Of a DNA stretch of 41,496 nt, positions 24,529 through 35,264 are shown in pieces; position 1 is the first letter of the stretch, and every line of letters begins with the position of its first letter. A program made the position numbers and the translations under genes. The stretch spans positions 1 to 41,496 of the forward strand of contig JAGXSV010000042.1 of assembly GCA_018333605.1 (NCBI GenBank). The letters are read 5' to 3'. The notes beneath the pieces are model-generated. The model was given only the letters and a program-made list of their open reading frames with translations. It had not been told where the DNA came from and ran no database searches. Source of the DNA: Hydrogenophaga sp. (lineage in GTDB: Bacteria > Pseudomonadota > Gammaproteobacteria > Burkholderiales > Burkholderiaceae_C).

Positions 24529-25785
24529 TCACACCCGGGTGTAAGCCAGGCCCGATGCCACACCGCCAAACAGATCGCCTTCAACCAGCGGCACGCTGGG
24601 GAATTCGGCCTGCAAGGCGCGTTGAAACGTCAGCAGGGCCGACGAGCCGCCGGTGAGGTAGATCGCATCGAGCGCGCCATCGGTCAGGCCCGCGCGCTGC
24701 ACACAGGCCCGGGCACACGCCACGGTGCGGGCCAGCAGCCCGCCCAGGTGCTCGCGCATGTCGGCCGTGTTCAGCGAAGCCAGCAGGCCCGGCTCCACAC
24801 ACGAGAGGTCGATCTGCGTGGTGCCGTCGGTCTGAGAACAGCGTATCTTGGCCTGCTCCACTTCATGTGCCACGTGGTGCCCGGCCCGCTCCTTCAGCAC
24901 CGTCATCAGCCGCTCGTGCAAACGCGGGTCGGCATAGTTCACGCGCAGCCCCTGGGCCTGGCTCAGCGCGCGCGGCAGGTACAGCCACTGGATCAGGTGC
25001 CAGGTGGACAAGTCAAAAAATGTGCGGCTGGGCACCTCGCGCTGCTGCGGCCCCAGGTGCCGGTAGCCCAGCAAGGGCATCACCCGCTCCAGGCTGAGCT
25101 TCTGGTCAAAGTCGGTCCCGCCAATGTGCACGCCAGTGGTGGCCAGCACGTCGCTGGCGCGGTTGGCCAGCGCCATGCGTTGCGGGCCCAGGCGCACCAC
25201 AGTGAAGTCCGAGGTGCCGCCGCCCAAGTCGACCACCAGCACCAGGCTCTCGCGCGTCAGGCGGCGCTCATAGTCCAGCGCGGCCGCTATCGGCTCCAGC
25301 TGGAACGACACCTCGTCAAACCCGACCGCCTGCGCCGCCTGCAGCAGCGAAGCCTGCGCCAGCGCGTCGCGCTCGGGGTCATCGTCCACAAAATGCACCG
25401 GCCGCCCCATCACCACCCGGGTCGGCGCTTCGCCCAGCGCGTGGGCGGCACGTTCGCGCAGCGCCTCCAGAAAAGTGGCCACGATGTCCAGAAAACTCAC
25501 CTGCTGGAGATTCACCTCGGTCTTTTCCATCAGCAGCGGACTGCCCAGCAAACTCTTGAGCGAGCGCATCAGCCGCCCCTCGGTGCCGCTCAGGTACTGC
25601 GCCACCGCGTCGCGTCCGAAATGGGTCCGGTGGTCTTCGGCGTTGTAAAACACGGCGGTGGGTATCGATACCGCCTCCCCCTCCAGCGGAATCAGGTGGG
25701 CATCGCCCTGCTCATCGGCCCAGGCCATGGCCGAGTTGGAGGTGCCGAAATCAATACCGAGGGTGCCGTGGAGCGAAAGCGTCAT
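24529..25785 (-). CDS. Short Hsp70-family ATPase, YegD-like
   Basis: An Hsp70-type chaperone of 418 residues that keeps the nucleotide-binding domain and lacks the full DnaK substrate-binding domain and lid. Phosphate 1 motif LGIDFGTSNSAMAW is at residues 8-21. Phosphate 2 motif LVVDLGGGTSDFTVVRLG and the adenosine motif AIYLTGGSSALLTF also fit. E. coli YegD, of similar size, is the nearest family I can name; its client is not known. I chose ATG 25785 because the domain starts there; two upstream ATGs (25842, 25863) would add 19-26 residues and none has a good ribosome binding site. Its 3' end lies 29 bases from the Lon-like stop. Confidence 0.88.
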   Translation of the reverse strand: MTLSLHGTLGIDFGTSNSAMAWADEQGDAHLIPLEGEAVSIPTAVFYNAEDHRTHFGRDAVAQYLSGTEGRLMRSLKSLLGSPLLMEKTEVNLQQVSFLDIVATFLEALRERAAHALGEAPTRVVMGRPVHFVDDDPERDALAQASLLQAAQAVGFDEVSFQLEPIAAALDYERRLTRESLVLVVDLGGGTSDFTVVRLGPQRMALANRASDVLATTGVHIGGTDFDQKLSLERVMPLLGYRHLGPQQREVPSRTFFDLSTWHLIQWLYLPRALSQAQGLRVNYADPRLHERLMTVLKERAGHHVAHEVEQAKIRCSQTDGTTQIDLSCVEPGLLASLNTADMREHLGGLLARTVACARACVQRAGLTDGALDAIYLTGGSSALLTFQRALQAEFPSVPLVEGDLFGGVASGLAYTRV

Positions 25786-25993
25786 GAAGCTAAAAAAGAA
25801 CCCGGCCGATGACCCGGTGAAAGAACGGCGAGAAAAGGACATGAGCCGGTGGCGGCCTGGCACTGTGGCAAGCGGTCCTGATCTGAAATGACGCGGGCCC
25901 GGTCAACCGATGTGATGTGGGAACCCATGCGCCAAGCCACCCACAAGACGATACCGCGCGACGGGCCTGACACGCATCCGCACCGCAAACCCG
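25786..25993. other. Region upstream of the Hsp70 gene
   Basis: About 208 bases between the Hsp70 start and the hexamer repeat. It should carry the Hsp70 promoter on the minus strand. TTGACC at 25902-25907 (minus) could be a -35 element, but no good -10 follows. No sigma-32 or FNR site was seen. Confidence 0.3.
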
Positions 25994-26034
<41 letters not shown>

Positions 26035-26054
26035 AGCGAAAAACTTAAAAGAGA

Positions 26055-26086
26055 AAAGCCCGCAGCTTTCTCAAGTTGCGGGCTTT
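26055..26086 (-). terminator. Rho-independent terminator of tRNA-Arg
   Basis: A perfect 10-bp stem AAAGCCCGCA/TGCGGGCTTT with a 12-base loop lies 6 bases past the tRNA 3' end. On the minus strand it is followed by TTCTCTTTT. Confidence 0.85.
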
Positions 26087-26092
26087 CTTTTT

Positions 26093-26169
26093 TGGTGCGG
26101 CTGGCAGGAATTGAACCCACGACCCCTTGGTTCGTAGCCAAGTACTCTATCCAACTGAGCTACAGCCGC
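26093..26169 (-). tRNA. tRNA-Arg (anticodon ACG)
   Basis: The 77-base gene folds as a standard cloverleaf. The acceptor stem GCGGCTG pairs with CAGCCGC, the D-loop region is AGCTCAGTTGGATAGAG, and the anticodon stem-loop is CTTGG-CTACGAA-CCAAG (anticodon ACG). The T-arm contains GGGTTCAATTCC, and CCA is encoded. A34 would be edited to inosine by TadA to read CGU, CGC and CGA. It has its own promoter and terminator. Confidence 0.97.
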
Positions 26170-26463
26170 GAAACCCGTTATTCTACACAGGAATTGGCGT
26201 TTTAACGCCCTCCTACCGCGAAAAACGGCCGTTGGACCCTCCCGGATGGAATCCACCGACCCGCCTCGAACGGATCGGCGCGCGGAAAAGTGGGTTCATC
26301 TGGGGTCTGGTGAGCCGTTCTCGCGAGGGACTCTCCCTGACCTGGCACCCCCTGCCGAACCGCTCTGACACCAGGCAACCGGCCCGGAAAACACCTGTAG
26401 CCAGCAGACCAGCTCAAGAAGCAGCGCATGCCCGCCAGACCTGCTCTGGGGGCCGGACGTCTC
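26170..26463. other. Gap between tRNA-Arg and MFS gene
   Basis: These 294 bases contain the tRNA promoter at the left. The rest shows only chance open frames on both strands, and I see no gene or attachment-site duplication of the tRNA 3' end. Confidence 0.4.
26180..26208 (-). promoter_or_regulatory. Promoter of tRNA-Arg
   Basis: On the minus strand a good -10 box TAGAAT (26180-26185) lies 10 bases ahead of the tRNA 5' end, with a weak -35 GCGTTA (26203-26208) at 17-base spacing. Confidence 0.55.
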
Positions 26464-28062
26464 TCATGTGGATTTTGTCGTGGTCTGCATCAGGCACCGG
26501 GTGACTCGCGGCGGCGCCTCGCCCAGGTGAAAGGCCAGCTTGCGGTCGCGCAGCGCCACGTCAGCGACCGTGACACGGTCAAAGCGCCGCAGGTGGTCGG
26601 TCCAGGACTCATCGACGATGACCTCCACGAAGCGGCTTGGTTCGTGGATGTCATGCAGCAGTTCCCACGACAAGGCCCCGTGGCGCAGGCGACTTCGGCG
26701 TCCCTCGCCCAGCATCAGGTCACGGAAGTCGGCCGCCCGCCCCGGATCCACGCGGTATTCGATCATCACCATCACATGCCCCTGGGGCGGTGGCGCCTGG
26801 ATCTGTGGCGCCGGAAAAATGCGCTTGGGGGTCAGGTCGTCTTCCAGCCCGGCGTCGGGAACCCAACGAGTGGCCAGGAACATGGCGATCAACCCCGTCA
26901 CCGAGGCAATGCCCAGGCTGACCGGCACGCTAGTCCAGGTAGCCACCTGCCCCCAGACCGCGGCCCCCAGGGCACTGGCGCCCATGATGGCCATCTGGTA
27001 AATCGACATGCCGCGCGCGCGCACCCAGTCGGGCAGGCCCATCTGGATCGAGACACTGAGCGTGTTGGCGGTGGTGATCCAGGCCGCGCCGCCCAGCAAC
27101 ATCGCGGGCACCGCCACCCAGACCTGATCGGTCCACGCCATGGTTGCCATGGCACCCGCCTGCAGGGCCGCGCCGCGCAGGATGAGGCCATCGCGGGCGA
27201 AGCGCCGGCGCAACACCGGCAGGAAGGCCGTGGAAACGATGGCACCCGCGCCCATGGCCGCCAGAAACAGCGTAAAAGTGCCGGCACCGCCGCCCTGCAT
27301 GCCGCGCGCCAGCAGGGCCAGCAGCGCCAGCAGCGCGGTCGAATGGAAGAAGAAGATCGAGATGCGCAGCAGCACGCCCTTCAGGTGGTAGGACTGGGCT
27401 ACATACTGCAGGCCCACGCGCATCGCGGTGCCCAGGCGCTCGCGTCCCAGCGGGTGCGGCTTGTGCTCCCGCTTCCAGCGGCTGATGATGACCGCAGCCC
27501 CCAGCGACAGGACCGCGTTGAGCAGGAACACCCAGGCGCTGCCGGCGCTTGCAATCAGCGCGCCGGCCAGCAGCGGGCCGATGATGCGCGAAGCGTTCAT
27601 CGACACGCCGTTGAGCGCCAGGGCCGCCGGCAGTTGGGGCCGTGGCACGAGCTCGGGCACGATGGCCGAAAACACCGGCCAGCGCATGGCCAGACCGACG
27701 CCGTTGGCGAAGGTCAGCGCCAGCAGCAGGGCCGGCGACATCACGCCGAGGAAGATGAAGGCGCTCAGGATCGCCGCCACCACCGCGACCCAAAGCTGGG
27801 TGATCAGGAAGTAGCGCTTGCGGTCAAGGCTGTCTGCCAGCGCGCCGCTGGGCAGGCCCAGCAGAAACACCGGCAGGGTGGACGCCGTCTGAACCAGCGC
27901 GACCCAGAGCGGCGTCGTTGTGAGCGAGGTCATCATCCAGGCCGCAGCCACGTCGCTCATCCACATGCACACGTTGGCCATGAGCCAGGTGATCCACAAC
28001 ATGCGAAAGACCGGCTGGCGCAGGGGCGCGATGGGAGACAGGTCGTCGTCGACGGCAGGCAT
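26464..28062 (-). CDS. MFS exporter (EntS-like, MFS_3) with C-terminal ABM-like domain
   Basis: An inner-membrane major-facilitator protein of 532 residues. About 12 transmembrane helices occupy residues 15-415, including the loop motif PSGALADSLDRKRYFLITQ typical of MFS motif A. The remaining ~100 residues are soluble (from VMVMIEYRVDPGRAADF to VTVADVALRDRK) and look like an antibiotic-biosynthesis monooxygenase-type ferredoxin fold. The same fusion occurs in other PF05977-type transporters. The substrate is unknown; relatives export siderophores or drugs. The start at 28062 was chosen because the extension to 28161 is Arg-rich and unlike a membrane protein N-terminus. Confidence 0.87.
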   Translation of the reverse strand: MPAVDDDLSPIAPLRQPVFRMLWITWLMANVCMWMSDVAAAWMMTSLTTTPLWVALVQTASTLPVFLLGLPSGALADSLDRKRYFLITQLWVAVVAAILSAFIFLGVMSPALLLALTFANGVGLAMRWPVFSAIVPELVPRPQLPAALALNGVSMNASRIIGPLLAGALIASAGSAWVFLLNAVLSLGAAVIISRWKREHKPHPLGRERLGTAMRVGLQYVAQSYHLKGVLLRISIFFFHSTALLALLALLARGMQGGGAGTFTLFLAAMGAGAIVSTAFLPVLRRRFARDGLILRGAALQAGAMATMAWTDQVWVAVPAMLLGGAAWITTANTLSVSIQMGLPDWVRARGMSIYQMAIMGASALGAAVWGQVATWTSVPVSLGIASVTGLIAMFLATRWVPDAGLEDDLTPKRIFPAPQIQAPPPQGHVMVMIEYRVDPGRAADFRDLMLGEGRRSRLRHGALSWELLHDIHEPSRFVEVIVDESWTDHLRRFDRVTVADVALRDRKLAFHLGEAPPRVTRCLMQTTTKST

Positions 28063-28270
28063 GGCCCAACTGTAACGGGAACGGTTTCCCGGTCGCGCGC
28101 CCGATCGCCTTGTTCCCGCTGCGCTGCGCTTCACGCGCCGGGATCCGCTCGCCAGTGCCAACGTGTTCCTGCCGGTGGGCTGCCCATACCGGGCGCGCCA
28201 GGCAAAAAGCCCTGCAGCCGACCGGGCAACAGGGCTCCGCCAGGCGGCATACGCCGCACATAAAACGCCG

Positions 28271-29779
<1,509 letters not shown>

Positions 29780-29864
29780 GGGGTGTCCCGTGGGGTTGGA
29801 ATTTGAAATGTGTGAACAGTGTAGAAACTGCAGCTGCACATAACAAGGCCAAAACGCTGAATTG

Positions 29865-29886
29865 ATTGTTCATTTTCGTGAACAAT
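29865..29886. promoter_or_regulatory. Inverted repeat operator between mmsA and LysR genes
   Basis: A perfect 8-bp inverted repeat ATTGTTCA-N6-TGAACAAT ends 6 bases before the LysR start, so it covers its promoter or leader. A further TGAACA half-site lies at 29813-29818, close to mmsA. The pattern suits a LysR-type recognition site plus activation half-site. Confidence 0.6.
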
Positions 29887-29892
29887 AGACCC

Positions 29893-30849
29893 ATGAACGA
29901 GCCAAAACTGCACGACCGAAACCAGGAACTCTGGGGCCACTTTCATTGGCTCAATGTGCTGGCGCAGCAGGGCAGCTACACCGCTGCGGCGGCCCGCCTG
30001 GGGGTCAGCAAAGCGGCGGTGAGCCAGCGCATGGCCGAGTTGGAGCGCATGGCGGGCGTGGCGCTGGTGCAGCGCACCACCCGCAGCGTGCGCCTGACCG
30101 AAGCCGGCCAGCGGCTGGTGGACGACACGCGGGCTTCGTTTGAACACATTGCGCAGTGTTTTGCCCAGGTGCGCGACGCGGCGGGCGCGCCACGGGGGTT
30201 GCTGCGCGTGACCGCGCCGGTGGCTTTTGCCCGCCAGCAGCTGGTGCCCCGCCTGCCCGATTTTTTGCGCCAGTACCCCGAAGTGCGGCTGGAACTGGAC
30301 CTGGCGGACCGGCTGTCGTCATTGACCACCGAGGGCTTCGACCTCGCCATTCGCCACACGGCAAACCCACCCGACACGCACGTGGCCTGGACGCTGTGCG
30401 CCACCCGCTCGGTGCTGGTGGCCAGCCGCGCCTACCTGCGCCGCCACGGCACGCCGCAGGTGCCCGCCGACCTGGCGCCACACAACTGCCTGCACTACCC
30501 GCGCTCGCAAGACACGCCCGCCTGGACGCTGGAACCCTTGGCGCAGGGCAAGGGAAAGGAGCGGGTGACGGTTCAGGTGTCGGGCTCGCTGGCCGCCAAC
30601 AACAGCGAGGCCCTGCGCGACGCAGCGCTGGGTGGGCTGGGCATTGCGCTGTTGCCCGACTTCACGGCCCAGGCCAGCCTGCTGGCAGGCAAGCTGGTGC
30701 AGGTGTTGCCCGGCTGGAAACCGGTGGGCGCATTTGCCGAACAGCTTTACGCCATACGCCCGTATTCGGCCCATGTGCCGCGCGCGGTGACGGCGTTTGT
30801 GGCACACCTGCGCGAGGCGCTGGCGCCTGGGTTTTCAGTGGAGCGCTGA
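29893..30849 (+). CDS. LysR-family transcriptional regulator
   Basis: A 318-residue LTTR of the CrgA/AaeR-like subgroup. The N-terminal winged HTH contains GSYTAAAARLGVSKAAVSQR and the linker helix follows. The effector domain starts near RGLLRVTAPVAFARQQLVP (about residues 90-108), the usual form of this subgroup. It is divergent from mmsA with a 113-base gap carrying a perfect inverted repeat, so it likely controls mmsA and itself. The ATG at 29893 is preferred over 29866 because the latter would run through the operator. Confidence 0.92.
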   Translation: MNEPKLHDRNQELWGHFHWLNVLAQQGSYTAAAARLGVSKAAVSQRMAELERMAGVALVQRTTRSVRLTEAGQRLVDDTRASFEHIAQCFAQVRDAAGAPRGLLRVTAPVAFARQQLVPRLPDFLRQYPEVRLELDLADRLSSLTTEGFDLAIRHTANPPDTHVAWTLCATRSVLVASRAYLRRHGTPQVPADLAPHNCLHYPRSQDTPAWTLEPLAQGKGKERVTVQVSGSLAANNSEALRDAALGGLGIALLPDFTAQASLLAGKLVQVLPGWKPVGAFAEQLYAIRPYSAHVPRAVTAFVAHLREALAPGFSVER

Positions 30850-30899
30850 GCGCCAGAGTCAACGACCGCCACGGTGCTGACTGAGCGCGCTCGACAACT

Positions 30900-31808
30900 T
30901 CAGCCCAGCAGGCGCGCCAGCGCTTCCTGGTATTTGGCCGCCGTCTTTTCAATCACCTCTTTGGGCAGGCGCGGCGCGGGCGGCGTTTTGTCCCAAGGCT
31001 TGCCGCTGACCTTGGCGGTTTCCAGCCAGTCGCGCAAAAACTGTTTGTCGTAGCTGGGTGGGTTCTGGCCCACCACGTAGCTCTCCAGCGGCCAGTAGCG
31101 CGAGCTGTCGGGTGTCAGCACCTCGTCCATCAGCACCAGCTTGCCCGCCTTGTCCAGGCCAAATTCGAACTTGGTGTCCGCAATGATGATGCCCTTCTTC
31201 AACGCAATCTCGGCCGCCGCTTTGTACAGGGCAATGGAGATGTCGCGGATCTGCGCGGCGAGCTCGGGGCCGATCATGGCCACGGTTTGCTCGAAGGTGA
31301 TGTTTACGTCGTGCTCACCCATTTCGGCCTTGGCCGCCGGGGTGTAAATGGGCTCGGGCAGCTTGGACGCGTTTTGCAAGCCGGCGGGCAGCTGCACGCC
31401 ACACACCGCCTGGTTGTCCTGGTATTCTTTCCAGCCGCTACCGGCCAGGTAGCCGCGCACCACCGCCTCCACGGGAATCGGCTTCAAGCGCTGCACCAGC
31501 ATGGAACGGCCCGTGACCTGCGGCGCTTCCTCGGCGGACACCACGCTCTCGGGCGCGTCACCGGTGAGGTGGATCGGGCAGATGTTCAGGCCTTTGGGAC
31601 CGAGCTGGTCGAACCAGAACAGGCTGAGCTGTGTGAGCAGCTGGCCTTTGCCGGGAATGGGCTCGCCCATGATCACGTCAAACGCGCTGATGCGGTCCGA
31701 AGCCACCATCAAAATGCGGTCGTCGCCCACGGCGTAGTTATCGCGCACCTTGCCGCGCGCGAGCAAAGGCAAAGACGTGAGAGCGGAGGTGTGCAGGGCA
31801 GAGGTCAT
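30900..31808 (-). CDS. purC: SAICAR synthase (phosphoribosylaminoimidazole-succinocarboxamide synthase)
   Basis: Joins CAIR and aspartate with ATP in purine synthesis, directly after the PurE product. The protein has 302 residues, the length of the yeast/betaproteobacterial type. Motifs are [40 protein letters not shown], the ATP-site [16 protein letters not shown] and [17 protein letters not shown]. It lies downstream of fba and pyk on the minus strand. The LysR gene beyond it is where purE would be expected. Confidence 0.97.
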   Translation of the reverse strand: MTSALHTSALTSLPLLARGKVRDNYAVGDDRILMVASDRISAFDVIMGEPIPGKGQLLTQLSLFWFDQLGPKGLNICPIHLTGDAPESVVSAEEAPQVTGRSMLVQRLKPIPVEAVVRGYLAGSGWKEYQDNQAVCGVQLPAGLQNASKLPEPIYTPAAKAEMGEHDVNITFEQTVAMIGPELAAQIRDISIALYKAAAEIALKKGIIIADTKFEFGLDKAGKLVLMDEVLTPDSSRYWPLESYVVGQNPPSYDKQFLRDWLETAKVSGKPWDKTPPAPRLPKEVIEKTAAKYQEALARLLG

Positions 31809-31877
31809 GTTCGATGCGCGGTGAAAAGCGCCAGGAAAAAAACGTCAAGGGAGAAAGCCAAAGAAAACGCCAAGAAA

Positions 31878-31905
31878 AAAGCCCGCTGAACAGTCAACGG
31901 GCTTT
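31878..31905 (-). terminator. Rho-independent terminator after fba
   Basis: An 8-bp stem AAAGCCCG/CGGGCTTT with a 12-base loop. On the minus strand the right arm runs into TTTTTTCTTGG. It sits between fba and purC, so purC probably has its own promoter or is reached by read-through. Confidence 0.85.
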
Positions 31906-31977
31906 AACCCATTCCTGCGGATTATCGCAAGAAGCGCAGGCACCGAATCTCACGGGTCGGCGCCCAAGGCTGGCGCC

Positions 31978-33042
31978 TTATTTCACCAGCTGGGCCAGCT
32001 CGCCCTTGGCATAACGGGCGGCCATCACGGTCAGGTTGTCCCCCTTGATCTTGGCGCCCTGGCCTTCGCAGCCAAATTCGAGGTAACGCGCCTTGCACAC
32101 CGCTTTGGCGGCTTCGCGGGCAGGCTTGAGCCATTCGCGAGCGTCAAATTTTTCAGGGTTTTCAGCCAGGAACTTGCGCACCGCGCCGGTCATAGCCATG
32201 CGGATGTCGGTGTCGATGTTGATCTTGCGCACGCCGTGCTTGATGGCTTCCTGGATCTCTTCCACCGGCACCCCATAGGTCTGCTTCATCTTGCCGCCAT
32301 ACTGGTTGATGATGTCCAGGAGGTCTTGCGGCACGCTGGAAGATCCGTGCATCACCAGGTGGGTGTTCGGGATGCGGGCGTGGATTTCCTTCACGCGGCT
32401 GATGGCCAGAATGTCGCCCGTGGGCTTGCGGCTGAATTTGTAGGCGCCGTGGCTGGTGCCGATGGCGATGGCCAGCGCGTCGAGCTGGGTGGCCTTCACA
32501 AACGTGGCAGCTTCTTCGGGGTCGGTCAGCATCTGGCTGTGGTCGAGCTTGCCCTCGGCGCCAATGCCGTCTTCTTCTCCGGCTTCGCCGGTTTCCAGGT
32601 TGCCCAGGCAGCCCAACTCGCCTTCCACGGTCACACCATATTTGTGCGCCATGTCGACCACCTTGCGCGTCACGTCCACGTTGTACTCAAAGCTGGCGGG
32701 TGTCTTGCCGTCTTCCATCAGCGAACCGTCCATCATGACCGAGCCAAAGCCCAGGTCGATCGCACCCTGGCACACCTTGACGCTGGTGCCGTGGTCCTGG
32801 TGCATCACCAGCGGAATGTGCGGATACATCTCGGCAGCGGCTTGAATCAGGTGCTTGATGAAGGGCTCGCCAGCGTATTTGCGGGCGCCCGCACTGGCCT
32901 GCAAGATGACTGGTGCACCCACCTCGTCGGCTGCGGCCATGACGGCCTGCACCTGTTCAAGGTTGTTAACGTTGAACGCCGGGATGCCGTAGCCGTTGGC
33001 AGCAGCGTGGTCGAGCAGTTCGCGCATGGAAACGAGAGCCAT
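31978..33042 (-). CDS. fba: Class II fructose-1,6-bisphosphate aldolase
   Basis: A zinc-dependent aldolase that cleaves or forms fructose-1,6-bisphosphate in glycolysis, gluconeogenesis or the Calvin cycle. The protein has 354 residues, the size of the betaproteobacterial CbbA/FbaA type. Motifs are the zinc site [18 protein letters not shown], the acidic [29 protein letters not shown] (second His), [15 protein letters not shown] and [23 protein letters not shown] lies about 6 bases upstream of the start at 33042. It is divergent from the PAP2 gene and upstream of purC. Confidence 0.97.
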   Translation of the reverse strand: MALVSMRELLDHAAANGYGIPAFNVNNLEQVQAVMAAADEVGAPVILQASAGARKYAGEPFIKHLIQAAAEMYPHIPLVMHQDHGTSVKVCQGAIDLGFGSVMMDGSLMEDGKTPASFEYNVDVTRKVVDMAHKYGVTVEGELGCLGNLETGEAGEEDGIGAEGKLDHSQMLTDPEEAATFVKATQLDALAIAIGTSHGAYKFSRKPTGDILAISRVKEIHARIPNTHLVMHGSSSVPQDLLDIINQYGGKMKQTYGVPVEEIQEAIKHGVRKINIDTDIRMAMTGAVRKFLAENPEKFDAREWLKPAREAAKAVCKARYLEFGCEGQGAKIKGDNLTVMAARYAKGELAQLVK

Positions 33043-33210
33043 GAAATCCCCTAAAAGCAGTTGGTAACCGGGTTGTAACTCGTTCGAATTTTAGCGCCCA
33101 GGTGCTTGCGTCCGGATGGCGGTGACCGCGCCCATGCAAAATTCGCCCAGATCAAAACCGCTGCGACCGACCAACAAGCCACCGAGCCGCCCCTGCGCCG
33201 CCTCAACCGC

Positions 33211-33783
33211 ATGAACCCTCTGGCTATTGAACTGTTTCTGCTGCTCAACGCCTCGGCCAGCTCCCCGGCCTGGCTGCTGGCGGCAGCGCGCATGGCCAGC
33301 CAGCACCTGTCGACCTTGGCCCTGCTGGCTCTGCTGCCACTGGCCTTTCTTGGGCGGCGCGCTCGCTGGCAGGTGTGCGGCGTGTTGCTGGCCATGGCGC
33401 TGGCCTGGCTGGCGGCGCGGGGCATGCGCGAAACCATTCCCTCGGTGCGGCCTTTTATGCTGGGTCTGGGCTACCAGGGCATGCCGCATTCGGCCAGCGC
33501 CGGCTTTCCCAGCATGCACGCCACCATGGCCGCGGCCTGGGCCGGCGGGCTGTGCTGGTTTGCGGCGCCCCGGTGGCGCTGGGCTTGGATGGGCGTGGCC
33601 GTTCCGGTGGCGGTGTGCATCGCATGGAGCCGGGTCTACCTGGGCCTGCATTTCCCGTCAGACATGGGCACGGGTTTGCTGCTGGGCGCCGTCAGCGGCT
33701 GGTTGGCGCTCACCCTGAGCGAACGCCTGGGCCTGGCTCGGCGCTTCCTGGCCGATCCCAACGCTCAAAAACCCAGTGAGTAA
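33211..33783 (+). CDS. PAP2-family phosphatase, probable undecaprenyl-diphosphatase
   Basis: An inner-membrane lipid phosphatase of 190 residues with about 5-6 helices. The three PAP2 motifs are present: RGMRETIPSVRPF (K/R-x6-R-P), PSMHATM (PSxH) and SRVYLGLHFPSDMGTG (SRxxxxxHxxxD). BcrC/YbjG relatives dephosphorylate undecaprenyl pyrophosphate to recycle the cell-wall carrier. The ATG at 33211 starts directly before the first hydrophobic segment; the upstream extension (from 33106) is hydrophilic and would overlap the fba promoter. It converges with pyk. Confidence 0.87.
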   Translation: MNPLAIELFLLLNASASSPAWLLAAARMASQHLSTLALLALLPLAFLGRRARWQVCGVLLAMALAWLAARGMRETIPSVRPFMLGLGYQGMPHSASAGFPSMHATMAAAWAGGLCWFAAPRWRWAWMGVAVPVAVCIAWSRVYLGLHFPSDMGTGLLLGAVSGWLALTLSERLGLARRFLADPNAQKPSE

Positions 33784-33796
33784 GACACCCACCCAG

Positions 33797-33818
33797 CGCC
33801 TGGACGCACCGCCAGGCG
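33797..33818. terminator. Hairpin between convergent PAP2 and pyk genes
   Basis: A perfect 7-bp stem CGCCTGG/CCAGGCG with an 8-base loop. It lacks a T-tract, so it is only a weak bidirectional terminator candidate. Confidence 0.35.
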
Positions 33819-33830
33819 ACACGCAAACGC

Positions 33831-35264
33831 TCAAGAAGCGCGACAGATTTTCAAGGTGTTCGTACCACCCGGTGAGCCCATGGGCTCCCCCACGGTGATG
33901 GCGTACACGTCACCGCTGTTCACAATACCGCGGTTTTTCAAGTGCGCTTCGGCGTCGGCCAGGGCGGTGTCACGGTCGGCGCTGGTGTCCATGAGCAGCG
34001 GGCGCACGTTGCGGTACAGCGTCATCTTGCGCTGTGCCGTCAAGCTGGAGGTAACGGCGTAGATCGGCATGCGCACGCTGTGCCGACTCATCCACAACGC
34101 GGTGGAGCCCGATTCGGTCAAAGCCACAATGGCCTTGGCTTTGAGGTGGTGTGCGGCGAACAGCGCACCCATCGCAATAGCCTGATCGATCCGGGTGAAA
34201 TGAGCGTCCACAAAGTCGTCTTCCAGCGGGTCGTAATCGGTCTTTTCGGCTTCCTGGCAGATATTGGCCATCTGAATGACGGTTTCCAGGGGGTACTTGC
34301 CGGCGGCAGTTTCGGCACTCAGCATCACGGCGTCGGTGCCATCCAGCACAGCGTTGGCCACGTCGCTGACCTCGGCGCGCGTGGGCACCGGGTTGACGAT
34401 CATGGATTCCATCATTTGCGTGGCGGTGATAACCACCTTGTCCATCTCGCGGGCCATCTTGATCATGTGCTTTTGCAGGCCGGGCACGGCAGCGTTGCCC
34501 ACCTCCACAGCGAGGTCACCGCGGGCCACCATGATGCCGTCGGACACCTTCAGGATGTTGGCCAGCTCGGGGATCGCCTCGGCGCGTTCAATTTTGGCAA
34601 TCAGCGCAGGCTTGTGGCCAAAAGCCTCGCCCGCCACGTTGCACAGCTGGCGTGCCAGCTCCATGTCCGTCGCATTTTTGGGAAAGCTGATCGCCACGTA
34701 GTCGGCCCTCAGGCTCATGGCCGTCTTGATGTCGTCCATGTCCTTGGCGGTCAGCGCAGGCGCCGTCAAGCCACCACCCTGTTTGTTGATGCCCTTGTTG
34801 TTGGAGAGCTCACCGCCGAGCTTGACGGTGGTGTGCACCGCTGGTCCAACCACTTTATCCACCGTCATCACGAGCAGGCCGTCGTTGAGCAACAGGGTGT
34901 CGCCGGCCCTTACATCGCGTGGCAACTCCTTGTAGTCCAGGCCCACGCCGCCCATGTCGCCCGGTTCGGTGCGCGAAGCGTCCAGAACAAAGGGCTGACC
35001 CGGCTCCAGCATCACCTTGCCATCGGCAAATTTGCCCACCCGGATCTTGGGTCCTTGCAAGTCGGCCATGATGCCCACCTCTCGCCCGGCGCGCTGCGCC
35101 GCAGCACGCACCACGCTTGCGCGATCGATGTGGTCTTGCGCCGTGCCATGCGAGAAATTGAGCCGGACCACGTTCACCCCTGCGCGGATCATCTCCTCCA
35201 GCAGGGCAGGATCACTGGAAGCGGGGCCCAGGGTGGCGACGATTTTGGTGGCGCGTTGCGGCAT
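33831..35264 (-). CDS. pyk: Pyruvate kinase
   Basis: Makes pyruvate and ATP from phosphoenolpyruvate and ADP, the last step of glycolysis. The protein has 477 residues. Motifs are TKIVATLGPASS at the start, VVRLNFSHGT, MADLQGPKIRVG, the active-site helix ALIAKIERAEAI, and GIMVARGDLAVEVG. ITATQMMESM and DAVMLSAETAAGKYPLETV follow, then a C-terminal regulatory domain. The start at 35264 has AGGAG about 10 bases upstream; the longer frame (35315) overlaps the promoter. It leads fba and purC on the minus strand. Confidence 0.97.
   Translation of the reverse strand: MPQRATKIVATLGPASSDPALLEEMIRAGVNVVRLNFSHGTAQDHIDRASVVRAAAQRAGREVGIMADLQGPKIRVGKFADGKVMLEPGQPFVLDASRTEPGDMGGVGLDYKELPRDVRAGDTLLLNDGLLVMTVDKVVGPAVHTTVKLGGELSNNKGINKQGGGLTAPALTAKDMDDIKTAMSLRADYVAISFPKNATDMELARQLCNVAGEAFGHKPALIAKIERAEAIPELANILKVSDGIMVARGDLAVEVGNAAVPGLQKHMIKMAREMDKVVITATQMMESMIVNPVPTRAEVSDVANAVLDGTDAVMLSAETAAGKYPLETVIQMANICQEAEKTDYDPLEDDFVDAHFTRIDQAIAMGALFAAHHLKAKAIVALTESGSTALWMSRHSVRMPIYAVTSSLTAQRKMTLYRNVRPLLMDTSADRDTALADAEAHLKNRGIVNSGDVYAITVGEPMGSPGGTNTLKICRAS

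Noticed and set aside
26093..26169. tRNA-Arg as integration site of a genomic island
   Set aside because: No integrase gene lies beside it, and I found no second copy of the tRNA 3' end in the window.
26428..28263. Plus-strand open frame of 611 codons opposite the MFS gene
   Set aside because: The translation is Arg/Gln/His rich without any motif, and it lies exactly opposite a well-supported membrane protein.
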